DNA of 64,000 nucleotides from Rhyzopertha dominica (Eukaryota; Arthropoda; Insecta; Coleoptera; Bostrichidae). The position numbers were made by a program, and so were the translations under genes. Below, in pieces: positions 57,590-64,000 of this stretch (position 1 is the stretch's first letter; each line of letters opens with the position of its first letter). The stretch spans positions 39,205,325-39,269,324 of the forward strand of contig QCXZ01000064.1 of NCBI GenBank assembly GCA_025024175.1. The letters run 5' to 3'. Below the pieces are notes generated by a model that saw nothing but the letters and a program-made list of their open reading frames with translations, was not told the DNA's origin and did no database searches.

Positions 57590-59053
57590 ATGGTAACTAT
57601 TCAAGAAGCTCTTAAAAATGGTAAAAACCCCGTATTTCCAGATTTTGTTACCCCACCAATTTTTAACCCAATTACAGATATCCCATCTATATTTATTAGA
57701 CAATACGATCAAATTTCTACTTACAATGGTTGGAATAATAGTTTCAAAATTCGTTATTTAGGAAATTTTTTACATGAATCTGCTAAGATTTGGTACTATA
57801 ACTACTTAGAAAATCCTAATAATAGCTGTAAGATTTGGCCACAAATTAAAGAAGATTTTATAAATGAATTTAGTAGTCGTCAAACAGTAAGAAAATTAAA
57901 GGAGAAATTAAATTCCAGGAAACAATCAGAAACGGAAGATATAAAGCAATACTTTTACGATTTAGTTGTTTTGGCACACGATGTAGATCCAAACATGTCA
58001 TTTGAAAAATTTCGTGATCATTTTGAATTTGGATTGCACCCATCGTTATATAATTCATATTATATGTTAAGCCACAATGTATTTAACAAAGATACACTTA
58101 AAAGTTTAGTTTTACGTTTAAGTGATGTAAGAGAAAGGGTATTATCAGTTCAGATCCCAAAAAAGCATTTTCTAAATTCAAAAGAAGATCTTAATTTAAT
58201 TACTGACAAGCCTCAATTTTCAAAACAACGTTTAGAACATAATATACAAAATAAAGCGTCCAAACAATATAACAGTCCAAATAATTTCAAGAATTTTTAC
58301 AAAAGGCAAAAAGGAAATAATAACTTAATAACCAAAGATAATTTTAAACTTATTGCTGCTAAAAATTATATTTTAAGGTCTAACGTTGAAATTAAAGTAA
58401 AACTGCTAAATTTGTATTCCAAAGTAACATTAAATAATTCTGAAAATTTCGAACTTAGGGAAAACAAAAATCTTTTCTTGAGAAAAGGTATTATTTGTAA
58501 AGGCTTAGAAGTAATTGGAAATAATCTGTACATTAGGTTAATCCTGAGGAGTAATACAAGTCAATCTATTTTTAAAGGGACTGTTTTGGGTTATTTGTAC
58601 AAAAAGCGGAAGGACATTGGCTTACATTCTTCAATTTTAACTGTAACCGAAGGGTTAGATAAAGTTAGTACTAAGGAACAGAGTCGCCAAAGGGATAACA
58701 CAAAATTTCAAATTTCTGGGGCTAGGGAAGTCAATCAATTTTGCAACAAGGAAAATTTATCTTTATATGGGAATAATATATGCAGTAAATTTAATGTGAA
58801 AGCCAAAGAAAACTATTTATCCAAAGGCATTCCTAAAAATTATTGTAAATATCGTAAAAGGGGTCAAAAGTGTCATTTAGGGCATAGCAAATATGTACCT
58901 AGGCAAATAGGCAAGTGCAGTAAAGCGGGAAGATACTTGGGTTCAGTAAAAGAAATGTACAATAAGAAATGCATGAGTATCAGAAATACAGATAGAGAGC
59001 AAGATTTAAATAAATATAGGGGACATGTGTATAAAGTAAGAGATAGAGTATAG
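57590..59053 (+). CDS. Gag-like protein with pol-derived C-terminal pieces
   Basis: Intact frame of 487 residues from ATG. Residues about 30-175 are a retrotransposon Gag core (FIRQYDQISTYNGWNNSFKI, then KIWYYNYLEN, then FINEFSSRQTVRKLKEKLNS, then FEFGLHPSLYNSYY). Residues about 270-345 (ELRENKNLFLRKGII, then NNLYIRLILRSNTSQSIFKG, then TVLGYL) resemble the dUTPase-like strand module that many gypsy Pol proteins carry between protease and RT. No DSG/DTG protease site is present. A Cys/His cluster follows (YCKYRKRGQKCHLGH), a possible degenerate knuckle. The end (EMYNKKC...YKVRDRV) looks like the start of an integrase C-terminus. So this is Gag joined to scraps of a deleted pol. It probably packages the element RNA. 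Confidence 0.75.
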   Translation: MVTIQEALKNGKNPVFPDFVTPPIFNPITDIPSIFIRQYDQISTYNGWNNSFKIRYLGNFLHESAKIWYYNYLENPNNSCKIWPQIKEDFINEFSSRQTVRKLKEKLNSRKQSETEDIKQYFYDLVVLAHDVDPNMSFEKFRDHFEFGLHPSLYNSYYMLSHNVFNKDTLKSLVLRLSDVRERVLSVQIPKKHFLNSKEDLNLITDKPQFSKQRLEHNIQNKASKQYNSPNNFKNFYKRQKGNNNLITKDNFKLIAAKNYILRSNVEIKVKLLNLYSKVTLNNSENFELRENKNLFLRKGIICKGLEVIGNNLYIRLILRSNTSQSIFKGTVLGYLYKKRKDIGLHSSILTVTEGLDKVSTKEQSRQRDNTKFQISGAREVNQFCNKENLSLYGNNICSKFNVKAKENYLSKGIPKNYCKYRKRGQKCHLGHSKYVPRQIGKCSKAGRYLGSVKEMYNKKCMSIRNTDREQDLNKYRGHVYKVRDRV

Positions 59054-59182
59054 CTTATAAATAAAGGGCAGGTATCTACAAGGATATTTGAAAACGTTAG
59101 CGACGAAATAAGGTTTCGAATATATGGTTAATTGAAGAGAAAATTATTAGTAGTAAACGTTAAGAATTTGTACATAATCAGG
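59054..59182 (+). pseudogene. In-frame integrase C-terminal remnant
   Basis: Directly after the Gag-like stop, in the same frame, LINKGQVSTRIFENVSDEIR, then a stop at 59129, then LKRKLLVVNVKNLY. The final VVNVKNLY matches the VxVxxLKPY ending of gypsy integrases. This shows where the pol deletion ended. Confidence 0.45.
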
Positions 59183-60988
59183 TTAGGTCGCAGGATTAAT
59201 ACTTACCAGCTGATCAGTATCTTCCGGAAGACGTCAAGCCATGGCAAACGAACGTTATAGAAAACTAATCCTCGAGGTGTGCACATTCTAGAAAAGATGA
59301 ACGCCTAGAAAGTGAATTCACAATTATCCTAAATGAAAAAATGCGCTATAAAGATAAAAAAATTTTTAAAGAAAGGGATATTCAAAGGACGTATTGCTTG
59401 TCAGAAAAAGCTACTGCAGCTATAAGTGAAATTATTGAAAATCGGGAGACCTGGCAAATAATTTTTAATGCAGTATGGTCCTACGTGTTTTGTTTCACAA
59501 AGCACGTCCCATAAGTTCTCCTCGATCCTCGACGTCACTGTACTACAATTATTGTACAAAAATGCAAAATTTAGAAAAGCTGCAGCACCATTTACAGTAA
59601 ATGCGCAAATAAAAGTGAGCAAAGCAAATGAGTGTGTGTGAAGTGAGAAAATTACAGAATGGGTTCTCTCTAAAATTATGCATGTACACTAACTTGGTCT
59701 TATTTATATGGGTACTAATCAACACAAATAACACTAACCAATGGTACTAACCACTAATCCTACGATCACGAAATTAATGAGTTAACTGTAATTTTTTTTT
59801 AAAAGTAGGTACCTACACAAAATTATTTAATAAGGTTTAATTTGCTTAAATTTAGAACACTTAAACAACGTCATTATTATAGACAAAAAAAAGATAATTA
59901 TACTAGTAATTACAAGGTTTAGGATGTTTACACCATATATAATAGAATTATTTATATAGGAAAATAATTAAGAGAGGTTAAGATCAATAAGCAAATTAAA
60001 ATTTTGTACAATATATTTAAGATAGGTAAAATGATTTAAATAGAATTTAGATGTATTTAAAAATAAGTAAACGTAGGTAAGATCTTAGGAATTTTATATA
60101 AATAGATAAACGGATTATTAGGTAGGCACAAACACTAAAGTACAAGTTAAATGTTAAAATCAAAATTCGTATATAAAAAGTATACTATAATAGAAATTTA
60201 CTTACCATTTTTTGGTTTGTTTTTCATGGCATGGGCCCGCACACACGCCCACACATCACACGAACAGTCACGATATACTGGCAGCAAGATGAAGATGACC
60301 GCCAAAATTTTCGAAGTACTGGCTCCACGTTCGACTCCAAAGGCGAGTACGACGATATAGCATCTACCAAAACCAGTCAATTCCAGAGAAGTAAAGCAAG
60401 AATGGGTCACCTACACAAGAATCCAAAAATCACACCCATCCCATCCTAAATTCCACAAAAATTTACCAACATCCAAAGAAGACTCCACAAGAAAACCGAA
60501 GACTTCACCTATTGACCCACAAGATAGCTTCAGGATGAAGTATTCACTCAACAAGCTGAAGAACCACCAGCAGCATCCAACCAGTACATTAATAAAGAAA
60601 TACAACGGAGTTGGTAAAGAACACCAAATTTGCTGAATCTACAGAAATCTCAACCGGCCGTAATGAAGGTCATCCCAAGCAACAACCGCAATCGCCTACT
60701 CATCGCAAGTGCAACTTGATACCAAAGACTGCAATTAGTGAAAACATGAACAGAGCCGTATCCAGTGCAAAGTGAACAGTGCCGTACTCAAAATTTGTGT
60801 GACCGCAAGTGTGTGTGAGAAAGACATTAATTACAACATTGTAGACTTTGAAATGGGCCAATGATGTATGTTAATTTTTTTCACCAATCAATTTATAATT
60901 CTGGTCAAAATTTAATTTTTCATTACACTGTGTCAATTTTCAATTCTTGTTCAGTTTGCGATAGTTAACATTTTTAGTATTTTTAAAA
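59183..60988 (+). other. Noncoding interior of the non-autonomous element
   Basis: AT-rich to about 60150, then A/C-rich to 60830. One small frame (60231-60449, 72 residues from ATG, MGPHTRPHITRTVTIYWQQ...) is polar and unrecognised; I do not call it a gene. Confidence 0.5.
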
Positions 60989-61034
60989 CTCCAGTGAAAG
61001 CTGGAGGGCCAGCTTTTTCAAGAAGGGGGCAAAT
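60989..61034 (+). promoter_or_regulatory. Hairpin and polypurine tract before the 3' LTR
   Basis: CTCCAG/CTGGAG hairpin (60989-61006, loop TGAAAG), then AAGAAGGGGGCAAA (61021-61034) right before TGTCAAG. Confidence 0.65.
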
Positions 61035-61529
61035 GTCAAGCAGAGAATATTTTCCAAATTTATTTCTATTCAATTCAACTATAATTCTTAGTTCACTTCA
61101 TTGTTAACGTTAGTATCAGCATTTTTATGTTCAATGCACTTCCCGTGAACGGCGGATTATGCGCTAGTTCAGCAGTTTACGCGTCGTACGATCTATGTGA
61201 CGTATGCGCTTATTCTAGTATAAATAGTGCAAATAATCAATCATAAACCAGTCTAATACTTAGACTCGAAGACCCCCAGGCAGGAGCTGACCCTCGAGCA
61301 ACAATGTAAGTTCCAAGAATGTTTGTTTGATTACTTTTGTCTTTATTAATTGTTTTATTACTTACTTCACAACCTGTGTTTGTTTACAGATTTGTTTTAC
61401 TTGTTGTTAATACATTATTATATTAAAGCGACCTAAGTCGTATCACTCCTGCCCTTGTCCCAAGTTCTGTTACAGGTTCCAATCTTCGGCAACGCAAACA
61501 GCGCGCACCCTAAACCCCAGGGTGCGACA
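61035..61529 (+). mobile_element. 3' LTR of the non-autonomous element
   Basis: 495 bp, same as 56372-56866 with no difference that I can see, followed by the GTAT target duplication at 61530-61533. Confidence 0.85.
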
Positions 61530-61533
61530 GTAT

Positions 61534-62463
61534 CACAGACGTATTTTGGTTGACGCACTCAGAGCGTTGCATATCTCTACAGTAAAATACAAAAAATTTC
61601 TATCTTACATTATTTAGAAATGATTAAAATTAAAATTAGGCAAAGTGTAGTTTTAAGTTACGCTTTCTAGGATGTCACATTTTTCGTGTATCTTTGAAAA
61701 TCAATCCCAACAACTTTGAATGATATTTAGATATCTAACGCATTTTTGTACAAGTAAGGTTTTTTTTTTATCAAAATGGGATAAAGTCGCTTTAGAAAAT
61801 TGCACTTAAAAACTGTCGCTAGTGTTATTTTAGCAAAGTTTCGCCCGTTTTATGAGTTTTAGTTGTTTTTCTTAGCAATTTGGTTCAAAATGGTTAATAT
61901 TATCAATTTAATCATATACACTAGAACATACTCATACCATTCTGAAGTTTTGTTTAATTTAAAGTCATTTAAAATAGCATGAAATTAGCCAGTAGTGTAG
62001 ATAATGTTAGCTTAAACGTCTTTGATGCATAGGTAAGTATATAACTATCTTAAGAAGACCAAATAGCTTGAAAACTATTTATTTTACCGAAACAGATTTT
62101 TGATAAATTTTTTATTATATGAGCTGAAAAATCATTTTATACAGCCTATGTTCGGTCTTAGACGTACCCCATCAATATTGTTTCATTTTTTTAAATTGCT
62201 TGTCAAATTCATTTTATGCATAACCCTTGTAGTCTCAGGTCAACCATTTTGGCAATATTTGACGTTTTGTTAAAACATGACATTTATAATGCTCGCAAAA
62301 ATTCACAAGATAAAATATGGGTTTCCCTCACGAATTGAGGAATGTGTATGCTATTTAAAGATGTTAAGCTATTATAAAATGTTTTGTAATATCGTACTAG
62401 CACTGCCCATTTAAATTAATGTAAACGTATATAACTTAATAATAATAAGGTATAGGTTTAACT
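61534..62463. other. AT-rich noncoding stretch
   Basis: No gene recognised; probably part of an old DNA transposon ending near the transposase relic. Confidence 0.45.
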
Positions 62464-62625
62464 TTAAAAGTAATGTAAATGTATTTGAAGTACTAAATCT
62501 TCAACGTAAATCCATAAAGAATCCATACACGTTAAATCTGGAGACCTAGCAGGGCATTTTATAGGGCTACGCCTTGCTATCAATTTACTGTTATAGTTTT
62601 TATTTAACATTTGCCTTACCTCATT
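62464..62625 (-). pseudogene. Tc1/mariner-type transposase fragment
   Basis: The minus-strand frame contains MLNKNYNSKLIARRSPIKCP, ARSPDLTCMDSLWIYVEDLV. This is the block around the last catalytic carboxylates of Tc1/mariner-like transposases (WPARSPDLTPLDFFLWGYLKD in many insects), with the usual PLDFFLWG altered. The rest of the enzyme is not visible. It is a relic. Confidence 0.6.
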
Positions 62626-62679
62626 TTTAGTTCCACAGATAGTGTAAAATTTAGCAAGCACTGCAAACGCCATTTTTTC

Positions 62680-63455
62680 ATAAAATGTTAAACAACGCCA
62701 AAGTGCCCTATGTATAAAGTTACCTTAGAATTTAACGAGGAAACCACGATTGTAATAATATGTTCTATAACAAAAAACTGACACCTCAAAGACACTGATG
62801 ACACGTCTAAAATCAAACAGGGACCTATGATTACCCTCTTCAACTAATAAAAATTCCGTCCAAAACTGTTTTCGTTAAAATAAATGGTACTCGAGTTATT
62901 TGGTCATCTCAAGGTATAATTACGTTTGTTTGACAGAAAGAAAACACTGTTCAGATTAGCAAATTGAAAAAGGTTGGACTATACAGAAAACCAAGCTGAA
63001 CAGGTAGTTTGTTGGGATACGTGTATACGTTTATGATCAACCCAAGTATAAAATTCAAATAGATTTGTAATTAGTGACCACGCCAGCTTTACGAGCCATT
63101 TGTGTGTTACTTGTTTTTTTTTGCGGAACTGAAAATGTTTTTTCTCATTTCGACTTTGAGGGTGAACATTTCGGCAGAAAGCGCCTCAGAAACGAAAGGT
63201 ATATGAAAAGGCAAGGTAGTATTCGGGTGTTTTACGCAATGATGGTTCAATAGACGTATTTGTAGGTATAGGGTTATTGAAAATTCCATGTTATTTCCTA
63301 GTCGTACAAAAGCTGGGTGCATAACCATCCATAGGTGCTATTCTTAATTATTATTATGCATACAATTACGTTCGTGCCTTTCCTCCCACCATCTTCAGCT
63401 CGGGAGAAAAGTCCTACCGCGGCACGTATGTTGGCGCCGGTCTAATATTTCGCGT
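62680..63455. other. Noncoding stretch
   Basis: No gene recognised. GC content rises sharply after about 63390, on entering the promoter and array that follow. Confidence 0.5.
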
Positions 63456-63468
63456 GTCGCGAGAAACG

Positions 63469-63475
63469 TATAAAA
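63469..63475 (+). promoter_or_regulatory. TATA box
   Basis: TATAAAA in a locally GC-rich setting, about 95 bp before the repeat array. It is probably the promoter of an LTR or leader that continues beyond the window. Confidence 0.5.
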
Positions 63476-63563
63476 ACAGCGGCGCTAGGGCCGCGACTTT
63501 ACTCAAGATCTCTTTCAGGTTGCGACCAGTTCTCCAAAGCTATTGCCGTATTGAAGTTATTGC

Positions 63564-63920
63564 CTGCTGACGCTAATCTTTTCGGGCATAGGTGACGCTG
63601 TGGTAGTCCAATATCGACATAGCTTTCCCAGCTTTATGAGCTAGGGAACGTTTGAATCCATTATCTGCTGGCGCTAAGTCTCTTGCAGACTAGGTGACCC
63701 TGTGATAGATTGAATCGAAGCCAAGCTACTAAGCTAGTAATTATCATCTGCTGACGCTACGTCCCCTATGGACGAGGTGAAACCGAGCTCGCTCTCTTTG
63801 ATAACCCCCACTGCTGACGCCAGGTCCTGCGTGGACCAGGGGACCCCTGAGGGAGTGCCAGTCCTAGTTCGCCCTAGGTAACCTCCATGGCTGACGCTAA
63901 GCCCTCTGTGAACTAGGTGT
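63564..63920 (+). repeat. Five-unit array of structured repeats
   Basis: Units start at 63564, 63665, 63748, 63812 and 63888 with (C)TGCTGACGCTA and end AGGTGA or similar. In three units the middle forms a 5 bp stem with a 5 nt loop: AGTCT/AGACT (63677-63691), CGTCC/GGACG (63760-63774), GGTCC/GGACC (63824-63838). The pairs change together. The first and last units pair poorly. The spacing varies (64-101 bp), unlike a plain satellite. Confidence 0.75.
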
Positions 63921-64000
63921 ATTTGTTTTCTGAATTTACTTAGCGTGTCATTGATGTGATTTATGTTAATCACCTATTCATATGCCCCCTATTTCGTCTA

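Larger units (their letters stand above)
56372..61529 (+). mobile_element. Young non-autonomous gypsy-derived LTR element, 5158 bp
   Basis: Two 495 bp LTRs (56372-56866 and 61035-61529), identical as far as I can read, flank an interior encoding a Gag-like protein but no reverse transcriptase, RNase H or complete integrase. GTAT is duplicated on both sides (56368-56371 and 61530-61533), a 4 bp duplication as in Ty3/gypsy. Matching LTRs imply recent insertion, so the enzymes were probably supplied by a related full-length element elsewhere in the genome. Confidence 0.85.

Noticed and set aside
60231..60449. Accessory gene in the non-autonomous element
   Set aside because: A 72-residue polar frame without homology or start context evidence; left as noncoding.
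62464..62673. Functional transposase gene
   Set aside because: Only one conserved block remains and its key region is altered.

Overview
This is an AT-rich eukaryotic nuclear window that looks like an arthropod, most likely an insect. The evidence is mixed: intron-style splice signals, a short CCTAA (TTAGG-type) run, a retrotransposon primer site that I judge complementary to the 3' end of an arthropod-type tRNA-Lys, and typical arthropod transposon classes (Ty3/gypsy, copia, LINE, Penelope-like, Tc1/mariner, hAT- and TTAA-type MITEs, tyrosine recombinase). It is gene-poor. I see one convincing host protein gene, an intronless minus-strand gene at 7239-8273 coding for a coiled-coil protein with a possible BAR-like region. 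Nothing resembles a prokaryotic operon, a CRISPR array, or an rRNA or tRNA gene.

Layout. 1-9 kb: a minus-strand hammerhead-ribozyme candidate (757-838), an internally deleted LINE (4177-4980), a 1.16 kb inverted-repeat element (5982-7141), the host gene, and a hAT-type MITE just upstream of it (8352-8854). 9-27 kb: mostly AT-rich noncoding DNA with LINE relics (12.8 and 21.5-23.4 kb), a 304 bp MITE (23862-24165), small inverted repeats and a second, mutated hammerhead-like motif (26765-26815).

27.3-47.3 kb: a Ty3/gypsy element with unusually long 1783 bp LTRs, gag, a -1 frame pol and a 3' UTR with tandem repeats. It is present as two copies in a row, separated by a 100 bp N gap lying inside LTR sequence. 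One pair of 4 bp target duplications (GCAT) brackets the whole array. Single-base indels cluster towards the gap. I think this is one element duplicated by the assembly. Its 5' LTR carries a 907 bp TTAA-flanked MITE.

47.3-64 kb: a 1.45 kb inverted-repeat element holding a Penelope-like GIY-YIG fragment between 151 bp arms; an internally deleted copia element with 130 bp LTRs; a decayed Crypton-like tyrosine recombinase; a young 5158 bp gypsy-derived element with LTRs that read as identical, encoding a Gag-like protein and only scraps of pol; a Tc1/mariner relic; and, at the right edge, a TATA promoter followed by an array of imperfect repeats. Three of these repeats form 5 bp stems with 5 nt loops and compensatory base changes, suggesting a structured RNA leader.

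Most coding sequence here is mobile-element sequence. The best leads are the covarying hairpin array (63564-63920), the two ribozyme candidates, the gag-only element, and the probable assembly duplication.
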